Counted from the stretch's first letter, positions 35,007 through 44,397 are shown. The stretch is 64,000 nucleotides of DNA from Actinocorallia herbida (GCF_003751225.1 NZ_RJKE01000001.1:868001-932000); one strand, 5' to 3'. Made by a program: numbers and translations. Notes: generated by a model from the sequence alone, not told the origin.

Positions 35007-37201
35007 CCCGTCGCACGATCTGGGCCGCCGTCACCGCCGTCGCCGTGGCGTTCTGCACCGCGGCGGCCGCCTCGCCGCAGCCCCCCACCACCCCGTCGGC
35101 GACGCCCGAGGCCACCGCGAGCGAGACCCCGGGAGAGACCCCGACGGTCGACCCGAGCCCGAGCACGCCCGCGACCGACGACCCCGAGTACCCGGCGAAC
35201 ACCAAGGGCAAGGTGACGCTCGACCAGTCCACCGACCTGGTCAACCAGGTCATCCGGGTGAGCTGGCAAGGGTTCGAACCGAGCTCCGACGCGTTCCTCA
35301 GCGACAGCACCACCCACGTCGTCCGGGTCTACCAGTGCCGCGGTCAGGAACCCGAGTCCATCGCCGACTGCTACGGCTCGGGCTCCTTCACCTACCCCGA
35401 CAAGCCCAAGGACGGCGGCGTGCTGCCCGACGGGCCGACCAACGCCGTCACCGCCCTGACCGCGAAGAACGGCAAGGGCTACGCCGACGTCGAGGTGCGC
35501 ACCATCGCCGAGTCGGCGAGCCTCGGGTGCGACACCGCCGGCGACTGCTCGATCGCGGTGATCCCCAACGACGGCGACCCGGCCAGGCCCGCCCTGGACG
35601 GCCAGCTCGCCACCCAGGCGTACCTCGACTCCGCCTGGGCCTGGGCCAACCGGGTCGTCGTGCCGATCGGCTTCTCGCCGTCGGCGGCCACCTGCGCGCT
35701 GGAGGACGCCGACTTCCGCGTCAGCGGATCACCCCAGGCCAAGCGGCTCATCGAGCGCTGGCAGCCGGGGCTGTGCACGTCCAAGGCGGACGTGGACGTC
35801 GACTACACCTCGCTCGGCGAGCCGCTGGCCCGCTCCAGCTTCCAGACCAACGGCACCGACGTCGCGCTGACGACCCGGCCCGAGGACGCCGCCGCGTCGC
35901 GCGCGTTCGACTACGCGCCGGTCGGCATCTCCGGCATCTCGATCGCCTACCGGATCGACGACGCCGACACCGGCAAGCCGATCACCGACATCAAGCTGAC
36001 ACCCCGCCTCGTCGCCAAGATCCTCACCGAGTCCTACTCGATGAGCGCCGCGTGCGGACCCGGTGTGAAGGACTGCAACAAGGCGACCGAGGACAACCCG
36101 CAGGACATCTTCCAGGACCCGGAGTTCCTCAAGCTCAACGGCGAGGACCGCTCCTGGCCGAGCATGGGCTGGCCGACCGTCGTGTCCGGCGACAACGACC
36201 TCACCTACGAGCTGACCCGCTGGCTGGCCGCCGACCCCACCGCCGCGGCCTTCCTCAACGGCGCCAAGGCCCCCGGCGGGATGACGGTGAACAAGAACTT
36301 CAAGGGCGCGGAGTTCCCCGCGAGCGCGTTCGTCTCCCGGGACCCGGACAAGCGGTTCATCCACGGGTTCATCCCGGTGCTCGGGCTCTCCGAGGTCGCC
36401 CGCTTCCTGGTGACGAACCGGGACAACAGCGAGAACTACGTCAAGGACCAGTACGGCAACTACGTGAAGACCCCGCCGTACGCCGTCGGCAACCGCGGGC
36501 TGTTCGCGATCGTCGCCACCTCCGACGCGCAGGCGCTGCGGTTCTCCTCGGCGCGGCTGCGCAACGCGGCGGGCAAGTACGTGGCGCCCACCGACGCGTC
36601 CATGGCCGCGATGCTGAAGCACCTGAAGACCAACGCCGACGGCGTGACACAGCTGCCCGACTACGCGGCCGAGGACGCCAAGGCCTACCCGCTGACCCAC
36701 GTCCAGTACGCCGAGGTGCCCACGAACGGGGTCGCCGCGGCCAAGGCGAAGAAGATCGCCGCGTTCCTCCGGCACGCGGCGGGCCCCGGGCAGAAACCCG
36801 GTGTCCGGCCCGGCACGCGGCCCGTCGGCTATGTGCCGCTGACCGCCGCGATGAAGGCGCAGACGAAGAAGGCGGCGAAGGACGTCATCGCCCAGAAGGG
36901 CACGATCCCCGAGCCGCCCGGCGCCGCCGCGCCGGACGTGCCGGAGGCCGTCGAGACGTCCCAGCCGGTCTCGCTCCCGGCGATCGGCGCGGGCGCGCCC
37001 GCACCCATGGGCGGGCGCCTGTCGGCCGACGCGGCGGCGCTGCTCGGCTGGCTGCTGCCCGCCCTGCTCGGCACCGGCCTCGCGGCCGCGCTGGCCGGGA
37101 CCGTCCTTTACGGCGCGGGCAGGTTCGGCACGTTCGTCCCGCCGCTGCCGCGCGTGAGTCCGCGCTCCTTCCGGGGCGTGGGAAGGAGGCGAAAGCCGTG
37201 A
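35003..37201 (+). CDS. Large PstS-like substrate-binding protein with C-terminal membrane anchor
   Basis: A 732-residue exported protein: signal peptide (MTRRTIWAAVTAVAVAFC...), a Thr/Pro/Glu-rich linker, an Ig-like beta region (QVIRVSWQGFEPSSDAFLSD) and a long PBP-like region (DVALTTRPEDAAASRAFDYA, ISIAYRIDD, YPLTHVQYAEVPTNG). A Pro/Ala linker contains SLPAIGAG, followed by one helix (LLGWLLPALLGTGLAAALAG) and a basic tail ending GRRRKP. It may deliver phosphate or a related anion to the same permease, or act as a surface scaffold. Starts and ends with 4-nt overlaps, so it is coupled to pstS and to the sortase-like gene. Confidence 0.75.
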   Translation: MTRRTIWAAVTAVAVAFCTAAAASPQPPTTPSATPEATASETPGETPTVDPSPSTPATDDPEYPANTKGKVTLDQSTDLVNQVIRVSWQGFEPSSDAFLSDSTTHVVRVYQCRGQEPESIADCYGSGSFTYPDKPKDGGVLPDGPTNAVTALTAKNGKGYADVEVRTIAESASLGCDTAGDCSIAVIPNDGDPARPALDGQLATQAYLDSAWAWANRVVVPIGFSPSAATCALEDADFRVSGSPQAKRLIERWQPGLCTSKADVDVDYTSLGEPLARSSFQTNGTDVALTTRPEDAAASRAFDYAPVGISGISIAYRIDDADTGKPITDIKLTPRLVAKILTESYSMSAACGPGVKDCNKATEDNPQDIFQDPEFLKLNGEDRSWPSMGWPTVVSGDNDLTYELTRWLAADPTAAAFLNGAKAPGGMTVNKNFKGAEFPASAFVSRDPDKRFIHGFIPVLGLSEVARFLVTNRDNSENYVKDQYGNYVKTPPYAVGNRGLFAIVATSDAQALRFSSARLRNAAGKYVAPTDASMAAMLKHLKTNADGVTQLPDYAAEDAKAYPLTHVQYAEVPTNGVAAAKAKKIAAFLRHAAGPGQKPGVRPGTRPVGYVPLTAAMKAQTKKAAKDVIAQKGTIPEPPGAAAPDVPEAVETSQPVSLPAIGAGAPAPMGGRLSADAAALLGWLLPALLGTGLAAALAGTVLYGAGRFGTFVPPLPRVSPRSFRGVGRRRKP

Positions 37202-38082
37202 CCGCCGTCGAAGAACTCCCCGTGCGGGCGGAGGCGCCCGAAGCGCCCGAGCCGCCGGCGCGGCCGCGCTCCGCCGATCCGCCGCTGCGGATCGCAGGGG
37301 TGAGCCTCGGGCTGCTCGGCGTGTTCGTGCTCGGGTTCCTCGCCTACCTCGCGGTGCTCTCCCCGCTCCAGCACGACCGGGACCAGGAGGTCCGCTACGC
37401 CGACTTCAGGAAGGAACTCGCCGAGGGCGTCGCGCCCGTCGCCCCGCCGATCTCCGCCGGGGCATCGGTGGCCGTCCTGGAGATCCCCCGGCTCGGGCTG
37501 CGCGAGGTCGTCGTGGAAGGGACGACGTCCGCCGAACTGGTGCACGGGCCCGGCCACCGCCGCGACACCCCGCTGCCCGGGCAGCCGGGCATCAGCGTGA
37601 TCCTCGGACGCGCGGGCACCTACGGCGGCCCGTTCGGCGCGCTCGGCAAGCTGCACACGGGTGACGTCATCACGGTGATCACCGGCCAGGGACTCGCCTC
37701 CTACACCGTCAGCGGCGGCGGGCCGTCGATCCTGCCGCCGGAGTCGGGCTCCTCGACCCTCGTGCTGGTGACCGCCGACAGCGGTGTCGCCCCGCACGGC
37801 GAGGCGCTGGTGACGGCCAGGCTCACGAGCCGTCCGGTGGCCGGGAACTCCGCGGAGCCGCCGCGCATCGGCCGGTCCGAGGTCGGCCTCAGCGCCGACC
37901 CCGGCGCGCTGCTCCCGCTGCTCCTCTGGGCGGAGGCGCTCCTCCTGGCCGCCGGGCTGACGACCTTCTCCTACCTGCGCTGGTCGAGGTGGCCCACCTA
38001 CGTCGTCTCCTCGCCCGTCCTGCTGGCGGTGCTCTGGAACATCTACGAGAGCCTCGCCCGGCTCCTCCCCAACACGCTCTGA
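37198..38082 (+). CDS. Sortase-fold membrane protein lacking catalytic residues (pseudosortase)
   Basis: A 294-residue protein with a Pro/Glu/Ala-rich cytosolic N-terminus, a membrane helix (residues 31-54), an extracellular sortase-like domain (about 85-210) and two further hydrophobic segments (about 236-285). The fold is seen in [50 protein letters not shown] and SSTLVLVT. The active His of the GHR motif is Arg138 (ILGRAG). The active Cys of TLxTC is Ala193 (LVTADSG), and the usual Arg in the last strand is not found. It is therefore probably not a transpeptidase. GTG 37198 overlaps the upstream stop by 4 nt; pstB follows 17 nt later. Confidence 0.75.
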   Translation: MTAVEELPVRAEAPEAPEPPARPRSADPPLRIAGVSLGLLGVFVLGFLAYLAVLSPLQHDRDQEVRYADFRKELAEGVAPVAPPISAGASVAVLEIPRLGLREVVVEGTTSAELVHGPGHRRDTPLPGQPGISVILGRAGTYGGPFGALGKLHTGDVITVITGQGLASYTVSGGGPSILPPESGSSTLVLVTADSGVAPHGEALVTARLTSRPVAGNSAEPPRIGRSEVGLSADPGALLPLLLWAEALLLAAGLTTFSYLRWSRWPTYVVSSPVLLAVLWNIYESLARLLPNTL

Positions 38083-38099
38083 GACAAGACGGGCCCGAC

Positions 38100-38948
38100 A
38101 TGACCTCGCACGACAAGACCCTGACCGACCTGACCCCGATCGACCGGACGGCCGTCCTGGACGGTCTCACGCGCCGCCCCGGAGGTGGTCTCGTGGCCAC
38201 CGACGTCTCCGCCTGGTTCGGCGAGCGCAAGGTGCTCGACCGGGTGGGCCTGGCCATGGAGCCGGGCCGGGTGACCGCCCTGATCGGCCCGTCGGGCTGC
38301 GGCAAGTCGACCTTCCTGCGGATCCTCAACCGGATGCACGAGCTGATCCCGTCGGCGTCGCTCGCGGGGGAGGTGGCCCTCGACGGCGAGGACATCTACG
38401 CGCCGGGACGCCGTATCACCGAGGTGCGCCGCCGCATCGGCATGGTGTTCCAGAAGCCCAACCCCTTCCCCACCATGTCGATCTACGACAACGTCACCTC
38501 CGGGCTGAAGCTCTCCGGCCTGAAGACCCCCGACAAGGACGCGCTCGTGGAGCAGTGCCTGCGCCGCGCCGGGCTGTGGAACGAGGTCGAGAAGCGGCTG
38601 CGCGCCCCCGGCGGCGCCCTGTCGGGCGGGCAGCAGCAGCGCCTGTGCATCGCGAGGTCGCTGGCCGTCTCGCCCGAGGTGCTGCTCATGGACGAGCCGT
38701 GCTCGGCCCTCGACCCCACCTCGACCAGGCGGATCGAGGAGACGATAGGGGAGCTCGCCGCCGAGGTGACCATCGTCATCGTCACCCACAACATGCAGCA
38801 GGCGCACCGCGTGTCCGACACCTGCGCGTTCTTCCTCGCCGAGCAGGACACCCCCGGCCGTATCGTGGAATCCGGTCCCACATCGGAGATCTTCGACAAT
38901 CCCGCCGACCCCAGGACCGCCGACTACGTCAACGGGCGCTTCGGATAG
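38100..38948 (+). CDS. pstB: Phosphate ABC transporter ATPase PstB
   Basis: ATPase of the phosphate importer, 282 residues. Walker A is [20 protein letters not shown], the Q-loop [17 protein letters not shown] is typical of PstB, the signature is [16 protein letters not shown], Walker B is [20 protein letters not shown], and the H-loop [13 protein letters not shown]. An N-terminal extension of about 35 residues precedes the domain. No phoU follows. ATG 38100 has only a weak ribosome site. Confidence 0.96.
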   Translation: MTSHDKTLTDLTPIDRTAVLDGLTRRPGGGLVATDVSAWFGERKVLDRVGLAMEPGRVTALIGPSGCGKSTFLRILNRMHELIPSASLAGEVALDGEDIYAPGRRITEVRRRIGMVFQKPNPFPTMSIYDNVTSGLKLSGLKTPDKDALVEQCLRRAGLWNEVEKRLRAPGGALSGGQQQRLCIARSLAVSPEVLLMDEPCSALDPTSTRRIEETIGELAAEVTIVIVTHNMQQAHRVSDTCAFFLAEQDTPGRIVESGPTSEIFDNPADPRTADYVNGRFG

Positions 38949-38995
38949 GTAGGCTGTCTGCGTTTCCCATTTTCCGCGTCACGCTAGGACGGGTC

Positions 38996-40528
38996 GTGTT
39001 CGAGAATCTCTCCGATCGGCTGACTTCGGTCTTCACCAACCTGCGCAGCAAGGGCAGGTTGTCGGAGTCCGACATCAATGCCACCGCGCGGGAGATCCGG
39101 GTCGCGCTCCTCGAGGCGGACGTCGCGCTGCCGGTGGTCAAGGGGTTCATCGAGAACGTCAAGGAGCGGGCGCGCGGCGTCGACGTCTCCAAGGCGCTGA
39201 ACCCCGCGCAGCAGGTCGTCAAGATCGTCAACGACGAGCTGATCGAGATCCTGGGCGGTGAGACCCGGCGCGTCCGGTTCGCCAAGACCGCCCCGACGGT
39301 CATCATGCTCGCGGGCCTCCAGGGCGCCGGTAAGACCACCCTGGCGGGCAAACTGGCCCGCTGGCTCAAGGAGGAGGGCCACACGCCCCTCCTGGTGGCC
39401 TGCGACCTCCAGCGCCCCAACGCCGTCCAGCAGCTCCAGGTGATGGGCGAGCGGGCCGGGGTCCCGGTCTTCGCGCCCGAGCCGGGCAACGGCGTCGGCG
39501 ACCCCGTCCGGGTCGCGCAGTCGTCGATCATCGAGGCCAAGCGCGCCCAGCACGACGTGGTGATCATCGACACCGCGGGCCGGCTCGGCATCGACACCGA
39601 GATGATGCAGCAGGCCATCGACATCCGGCAGAGCACCCAGCCGGACGAGGTCCTGTTCGTCGTCGACGCCATGGTCGGCCAGGACGCGGTCAACACCGCC
39701 CAGGCGTTCATGGACGGCGTCGGCTTCGACGGCGTCGTGCTCACCAAGCTCGACGGCGACGCCCGCGGCGGCGCGGCGCTGTCCATCCGGCAGATCACCG
39801 GCCGGCCGATCATGTTCGCCTCCACGGGCGAGAAGCTCGAGGACTTCGACGTCTTCCACCCCGACCGGATGGCCGGCCGGATCCTGGACATGGGCGACAT
39901 CCTCACCCTCATCGAGCAGGCCCAGCGCCAGTTCGACGAGGAAGAGGCGGCCAAGATGGCCGGGAAGCTCGCCTCGGGCGAGGACTTCACGCTGGACGAC
40001 TTCCTCCAGCAGATGATGATGATCCAGAAGATGGGCCCGATCGGGAACCTGCTGGGCATGCTGCCCGGCATGGGCCAGATGCGGCAGCAGATCGACCAGA
40101 TCGACGATCGCGACCTCGACCGGGTCGCCGCGATCATCCGGTCCATGACGCCCGGCGAGCGCGCCGAACCGAAGATGATCAACGGCTCGCGCCGCGCCCG
40201 CATCGCCAAGGGCTCCGGCACCACGGTCGGCGAGGTCAGCTCGCTCGTCACCCGGTTCTTCCAGGCCCAGAAGATGATGAAGGCCATGGCCGGCGGCATG
40301 GGGATCCCCGGAATGCCGGGCACCCGCCGTGGCAAGCCCGCCAAGCAGGTCAAGCCCAAGAAGGGCAAGCGCCAGTCCGGCGACCCCCGCAAGCGGGCCC
40401 TGGGCCCCGGTGCGAAGCCCGAGGAGCAGCAGGGCGGCCTGCCCCCGGCCTTCGGCGGCGGCCTGCCCCAGCAGCTCCCCCCGGGCTTCCAGATGCCCGA
40501 CCTGGGCGACTTCGGCAAGAAGGACTGA
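38996..40528 (+). CDS. ffh: Signal recognition particle protein Ffh
   Basis: GTPase of the signal recognition particle, working with FtsY (23676). The 510 residues have an N domain (FENLSDRLTSVFTNLRSKGR), a G domain (LAGLQGAGKTTLAGKLARWL, DTAGRLGIDTEMM, TKLDGDARGGAALS) and a Met-rich M domain (FLQQMMMIQKMGPIGNLLGM, MIRSM-like segments). A Gly/Pro-rich tail ends the protein. GTG 38996 follows GGACGGG. Confidence 0.97.
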   Translation: MFENLSDRLTSVFTNLRSKGRLSESDINATAREIRVALLEADVALPVVKGFIENVKERARGVDVSKALNPAQQVVKIVNDELIEILGGETRRVRFAKTAPTVIMLAGLQGAGKTTLAGKLARWLKEEGHTPLLVACDLQRPNAVQQLQVMGERAGVPVFAPEPGNGVGDPVRVAQSSIIEAKRAQHDVVIIDTAGRLGIDTEMMQQAIDIRQSTQPDEVLFVVDAMVGQDAVNTAQAFMDGVGFDGVVLTKLDGDARGGAALSIRQITGRPIMFASTGEKLEDFDVFHPDRMAGRILDMGDILTLIEQAQRQFDEEEAAKMAGKLASGEDFTLDDFLQQMMMIQKMGPIGNLLGMLPGMGQMRQQIDQIDDRDLDRVAAIIRSMTPGERAEPKMINGSRRARIAKGSGTTVGEVSSLVTRFFQAQKMMKAMAGGMGIPGMPGTRRGKPAKQVKPKKGKRQSGDPRKRALGPGAKPEEQQGGLPPAFGGGLPQQLPPGFQMPDLGDFGKKD

Positions 40529-40533
40529 CCCCG

Positions 40534-40576
40534 ACCGCCCCGGCGCTCTGCGGGAAACGCAGGGTGCGGGGGCGGT
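40534..40576 (+). terminator. Intrinsic terminator after ffh
   Basis: ACCGCCCC (40534-40541) pairs with GGGGCGGT (40569-40576), with inner CTGCG/CGCAG around GGAAA, followed by TTCGG. Confidence 0.7.
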
Positions 40577-40610
40577 TTCGGAGTGGCGTGGGCGAGCAGT
40601 CACTCGGATC

Positions 40611-40619
40611 TGGCAGAAT
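40611..40619 (+). promoter_or_regulatory. Possible extended -10 promoter of the rpsP operon
   Basis: TGGCAGAAT contains CAGAAT at 40614-40619 with an upstream TG. It leaves a leader of about 130 nt before rpsP in which I see no clear structure. Confidence 0.35.
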
Positions 40620-40753
40620 GGGATGCTGGAAACCCGGTACGTGAGGCGCCCTCTCATCGCCCTAGCGCCCGGAGTCCATCTGAACGGCTCCGCTCTGGTC
40701 CCCACCCTTGCGGTCGTCGTTCTCCTGTTACTGAAACCGGAGTTACCACACCC

Positions 40754-41194
40754 GTGGCTGTCAAGATCAAGCTCAAGCGTCTCGGTAAGATCCGCGGCGC
40801 CCAGTACCGCATCGTCATCGCCGACGCCCGCACCAAGCGGGACGGTCGCGCGATCGAGGAGATCGGCAAGTACCACCCGAAGGAGGAGCCCTCGCTGATC
40901 GAGGTCGAGTCCGAGCGGGTGCAGTACTGGCTGGGCGTCGGCGCGCAGCCGACCGAGTCCGTCGAGAAGCTGCTCAAGATCACCGGCGACTGGCAGAAGT
41001 TCAAGGGCCTTCCCGGCGCCGAGGGCACGCTGAAGACCGCCGAGCCCAAGGCCGACAAGGGCGCGCTGTTCGCCGCCGCCTCCAAGGAGGCCGCGAACCT
41101 CGACGGTGGCGCCGCCACCACGCCGAAGGCGGCCAAGAAGAAGGCCGAGCCCAAGGAAGAGTCCGCCGAGACCGAAGCCCCGAGCGAGGCCTAA
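40754..41194 (+). CDS. rpsP: 30S ribosomal protein S16
   Basis: S16 core ([20 protein letters not shown] ... [36 protein letters not shown]) with a Lys/Glu/Ala-rich C-terminal extension of about 50 residues, common in actinobacteria. 146 residues. GTG 40754 has GGAG about 11 nt upstream. First gene of rpsP-khpA-rimM-trmD. Confidence 0.97.
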   Translation: MAVKIKLKRLGKIRGAQYRIVIADARTKRDGRAIEEIGKYHPKEEPSLIEVESERVQYWLGVGAQPTESVEKLLKITGDWQKFKGLPGAEGTLKTAEPKADKGALFAAASKEAANLDGGAATTPKAAKKKAEPKEESAETEAPSEA

Positions 41195-41437
41195 GTGCTC
41201 GAAGAAGCGCTCGAGCACCTGGTCCGTGGCATCGTCGATCACCCCGACGAGGTGCAGGTCAACGCCAAGCGGATCCGCGGTGGCCGAGTCCTCGAGGTGC
41301 GTGTGCACGCCGAGGACCTCGGCAAGGTCATCGGCCGGAGCGGTCGTACCGCGAAGGCCCTCCGCACGGTCATGGGCGCCCTCTCGGGCGGCCGTTATGT
41401 CCGTGTGGACCTGCTCGACGTCAACGAGGTCCGCTGA
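41195..41437 (+). CDS. khpA: KH-domain RNA-binding protein KhpA
   Basis: An 80-residue single KH domain with the RNA-binding loop VIGRSGRTAKALRTVMGAL (GxxG). KhpA acts with KhpB/Jag on small RNAs and cell division in other Gram-positives (family knowledge). GTG 41195 directly follows the rpsP stop, with no gap. Confidence 0.93.
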   Translation: MLEEALEHLVRGIVDHPDEVQVNAKRIRGGRVLEVRVHAEDLGKVIGRSGRTAKALRTVMGALSGGRYVRVDLLDVNEVR

Positions 41438-41440
41438 CCA

Positions 41441-41941
41441 GTGCAATTGGTAGTGGGCCGCATCGGCAAACCGCACGGTATCCGTGGCGACGTCACCGTC
41501 GACGTCCGTACTGACGACGCCGACACCCGGTTCGCACCGGGTGAGGCGCTCGCCACGGATCCCGTGTCGGCCGGTCCGCTGACGGTCGCGTCGGCCCGCT
41601 GGCACAGCGGGCGTCTCGTGGTGCGCTTCGAGGGGGTCGCCGATCGCAACGGCGCCGAGGGGCTGCGCGGCATCTGGCTGGTGATCGATTCCGCGGAGAT
41701 CCTGCCCTCGTCCGATCCGGACGAGTTCCACGACCAGCAGCTCATCGGGCTGAGGGTCGTCACCACTTCCGGCGAGGAGATCGGGACGGTCTCGGAGATC
41801 CTGCATCACGCGCAGGAGCTCATCGTGGTGGACACCCCCGCCGGTGACCGTTATGTGCCTTTCGTCGCGGCGATCGTCCCGGAGGTCGACCTCGAAGGCG
41901 GCCGGCTGGTCGTCGATCCGCCCGGCGGGCTCTTCGACTAG
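41441..41941 (+). CDS. rimM: Ribosome maturation factor RimM
   Basis: A 166-residue 30S assembly factor that binds S19. The N-terminal domain starts VVGRIGKPHGIRGDVTVDVR, and the C-terminal PRC-barrel runs DEFHDQQLIGLRVVTTSGEE to YVPFVAAIVPEVDLEGGRLV. GTG 41441 lies 3 nt after khpA. Confidence 0.95.
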   Translation: MQLVVGRIGKPHGIRGDVTVDVRTDDADTRFAPGEALATDPVSAGPLTVASARWHSGRLVVRFEGVADRNGAEGLRGIWLVIDSAEILPSSDPDEFHDQQLIGLRVVTTSGEEIGTVSEILHHAQELIVVDTPAGDRYVPFVAAIVPEVDLEGGRLVVDPPGGLFD

Positions 41942-41961
41942 CGACCCTCCCGGATCCTCAC

Positions 41962-42750
41962 GTGCGCTTCGACGTCATCACGATCTTCCCCGAGTACTTC
42001 TCGCCCCTGTCGGCCTCCCTGCTGGGCAAGGCCGCCGACAAGGGGCTTCTGTCGTTCGGCGTGCACGACCTGCGCGACTGGGCCTACGACAGGCACCGCA
42101 CCGTGGACGACACGCCGTACGGCGGCGGTCCCGGCATGGTCATGAAGCCCGCCCCTTGGGGTGAGGCCCTGGACGACGTGCTGACGCCGGAAAGCCGGCT
42201 CGTCGTCCCCACCCCGTCAGGCAGGCCGTTCACTCAGGCCGTCGCGGGAGAACTCGCCTCCGCGCCCCACCTCGTCTTCGCGTGCGGGCGCTACGAGGGC
42301 ATCGACTCGCGCGTCATGGCGCACTACCGGGACGTCGTAGAGGTCCACGAGCTCAGCATCGGCGACTACGTGCTCGCCGGGGGAGAGGTCGCGGTCCTGG
42401 TGATGGTCGAGGCGGTCTCCCGGCTCGTGCCCGGCGTCCTCGGCAACGCCGAGTCCGTCTCCGACGACTCCTTCGCGCCCGGCCGGATGGAGACCCTCGT
42501 CGAAGGGCCCGTCTACACCAAGCCGCCCGTCTGGCGCGATCGGGAGGTGCCCGCGGTCCTGAAGTCGGGCCACCACGGGAAGATCGCGCGCTGGCGGCGC
42601 GACGAGGCGTTCCGCCGGACCGCCGCGCTGCGGCCCGACCTCCTGGCGCGGCTGGACCCCAAGGCGCTGGACAAGCACGACCGCAGGCTCCTGGCGGAGC
42701 TCGGGCTGGGCGACCTCGCGGTGCCCGGCCGGCACGCGCTGGACGGCTGA
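41962..42750 (+). CDS. trmD: tRNA (guanine37-N1)-methyltransferase
   Basis: SPOUT methyltransferase for m1G37, which prevents frameshifting. 262 residues. MRFDVITIFPEYFSPLSASL, DDTPYGGGPGMVMKPAP, the knot segment LVFACGRYEGIDSRVM and SIGDYVLAGGEVAVLVM are intact. GTG 41962, 20 nt after rimM. The 175-nt gap before rplS has GC-rich hairpin-forming sequence near 42830-42855 but no gene. Confidence 0.97.
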   Translation: MRFDVITIFPEYFSPLSASLLGKAADKGLLSFGVHDLRDWAYDRHRTVDDTPYGGGPGMVMKPAPWGEALDDVLTPESRLVVPTPSGRPFTQAVAGELASAPHLVFACGRYEGIDSRVMAHYRDVVEVHELSIGDYVLAGGEVAVLVMVEAVSRLVPGVLGNAESVSDDSFAPGRMETLVEGPVYTKPPVWRDREVPAVLKSGHHGKIARWRRDEAFRRTAALRPDLLARLDPKALDKHDRRLLAELGLGDLAVPGRHALDG

Positions 42751-42925
42751 TCGCCCGCGGGCCGCCGGTGATCGGGTGAGTGCGCTCCGATTTGGAGGAG
42801 CACCCCGAAGGTATGGCAAACTAGAGCGTCGCGTGCTTTCGCGCGCGCTCATACGTCCCCGCACCTGACGCCCCCATCTCCACTCTGGGGCCTCTCCGGT
42901 CCGGGCCAGCAAGCAAGGACACTCC

Positions 42926-43279
42926 ATGCACACCCTGATCCAGGAGATCGAGAAGGCCGCGCTGCGGTCGGACCTCCCGAGCTTCCGCCCCGGTGACACC
43001 GTCAAGGTGCACGTGCGGATCACCGAGGGCAAGGTCAGCCGTATCCAGCTCTTCGAGGGCGTCGTGATCCGCCGTCAGGGCGGCGGCGCGCGCGAGACCT
43101 TCACCGTCCGCAAGGTCAGCAAGGGCGGCTACGGCGTCGAGCGGACCTTCCCGCTCAACCTCCCGGCCATCGAGAAGCTCGAGGTCACCATCCGCGGTGA
43201 CGTGCGCCGCGCCAAGCTCTACTACCTGCGCAACCTGCGCGGCAAGGCCGCCCGCATCAAGGAGAAGCGCGACTTCTAG
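42926..43279 (+). CDS. rplS: 50S ribosomal protein L19
   Basis: A 117-residue L19: [54 protein letters not shown] and a C-terminal [23 protein letters not shown] 42926 follows AAGGA. A strong terminator follows. Confidence 0.97.
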   Translation: MHTLIQEIEKAALRSDLPSFRPGDTVKVHVRITEGKVSRIQLFEGVVIRRQGGGARETFTVRKVSKGGYGVERTFPLNLPAIEKLEVTIRGDVRRAKLYYLRNLRGKAARIKEKRDF

Positions 43280-43301
43280 TCGTCACTCCCCACGGGACTT
43301 T

Positions 43302-43337
43302 CCGAACGCCTGGCCTCTTACGGGGCCGGGCGTTCGG
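43302..43337 (+). terminator. Intrinsic terminator after rplS
   Basis: CCGAACGCCTGGCC (43302-43315) pairs with 43324-43337 with one G-U pair, followed by CGTTCTT. Confidence 0.8.
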
Positions 43338-43406
43338 CGTTCTTGGCCGCCGCATGGCCTTGGCCCGCGGGGGCGCCGGGCGGGGCAGCGCTAGGCTCGC
43401 TCTCTG

Positions 43407-44312
43407 ATGAGTGACGAAGAACCAGGGCCCAGCGCGTCCGGGGAGGATCGGAGACCGGTGCGTTCCGACATCGACGGCGTCAGCGCCGACGAGGGCGAGG
43501 GGACAGACGGCCCCGAGGGCCCAGAAGGCCCCGAAAGCCCGGAAGAGGTTTCCGACGGAAAGAAGCAGGGCTCCTTCTGGAAGGAACTGCCCCTGCTGAT
43601 CGCGGTGGCGCTGGTCCTGGCCCTGGTGATCAAGACCTTTGTCGTGCAGGCGTTCTACATCCCGTCCTCCTCGATGGAGGAGACGCTCCAGATCGGCGAC
43701 CGCGTCCTGGTCAACAAGCTGGTCTACAAGATCCGGGACATCGAGCGCGGCGACGTCGTCGTCTTCAGCGGGCTGGAGAGCTGGGACCCCGAGGTCGACG
43801 TGGCCGAGCCGACCAATCCCGTCCAGCGCGTCCTGCGGGCCGTGGGGACGGCGTTCGGGGTCGTCGCGGGGGAGAAGGACTACATCAAGCGGGTCGTGGG
43901 CGTGCCCGGCGACCACGTGGTCTGCTGCGAGGCGTCGACCGGCAGGATCACCGTCAACGACGTCCCGCTGGACGAGACCGCCTACCTGTACACCGATCCG
44001 ATCACCGGCAAGCAGAACGTGCCGTCCACCCAGAAGTTCGACGTCGTCGTGCCGCCCGGAAGGCTGTGGGTCATGGGCGACCACCGCGAGGTGTCGTGGG
44101 ACTCCCGGGGGCACCAGGCCGACCCCGGCGCCGGCACCATCCCGGTCGGCAGCGTGATCGGGAGGGCGTTCGTGGTGGTGTGGCCGCTTCGGCACTGGCA
44201 GATCCTGGACATCCCCGCGACGTTCTCGCAGCCGTCCCTCGGGGCGGGCGGGGCGGGGAGCGCCCCGGGTGGCGCCGTGGCGGCCCCGCAGGTCCTGGCG
44301 CGCCGCGATTGA
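43407..44312 (+). CDS. lepB: Signal peptidase I
   Basis: Membrane protease removing Sec and Tat signal peptides. The 301 residues have an acidic cytosolic N-terminus (about 55), a membrane helix (LPLLIAVALVLALVIKTFVV), the catalytic Ser in FYIPSSSMEETL (Ser89), the catalytic Lys in KDYIKRVVGVPGDHV (Lys161), and GDHREVSWDSRGH, which corresponds to GDNRxxSxDSR with His for Asn. A Gly/Ala-rich tail ends it. ATG 43407. Confidence 0.95.
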   Translation: MSDEEPGPSASGEDRRPVRSDIDGVSADEGEGTDGPEGPEGPESPEEVSDGKKQGSFWKELPLLIAVALVLALVIKTFVVQAFYIPSSSMEETLQIGDRVLVNKLVYKIRDIERGDVVVFSGLESWDPEVDVAEPTNPVQRVLRAVGTAFGVVAGEKDYIKRVVGVPGDHVVCCEASTGRITVNDVPLDETAYLYTDPITGKQNVPSTQKFDVVVPPGRLWVMGDHREVSWDSRGHQADPGAGTIPVGSVIGRAFVVVWPLRHWQILDIPATFSQPSLGAGGAGSAPGGAVAAPQVLARRD

Positions 44313-44397
44313 CGGTGACCGGATCCACACCCGTCCATGACGGGGGATCTCGTCGGGCATTGGGTGGTCGTCCGTCGGTGGGCGTAAAGTTCCGGGT

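Noticed and set aside
36971-36985. LPAIG as a functional sortase signal
   Set aside because: The fourth residue is not Thr, the tail after the helix is too long, and the neighbouring sortase fold lacks catalytic residues. Kept only as a question in the findings.
37198-38082. Sortase-like gene as a decayed pseudogene
   Set aside because: The frame is intact, membrane segments and fold motifs are kept, and it overlaps its upstream neighbour by 4 nt, which argues for a maintained gene.
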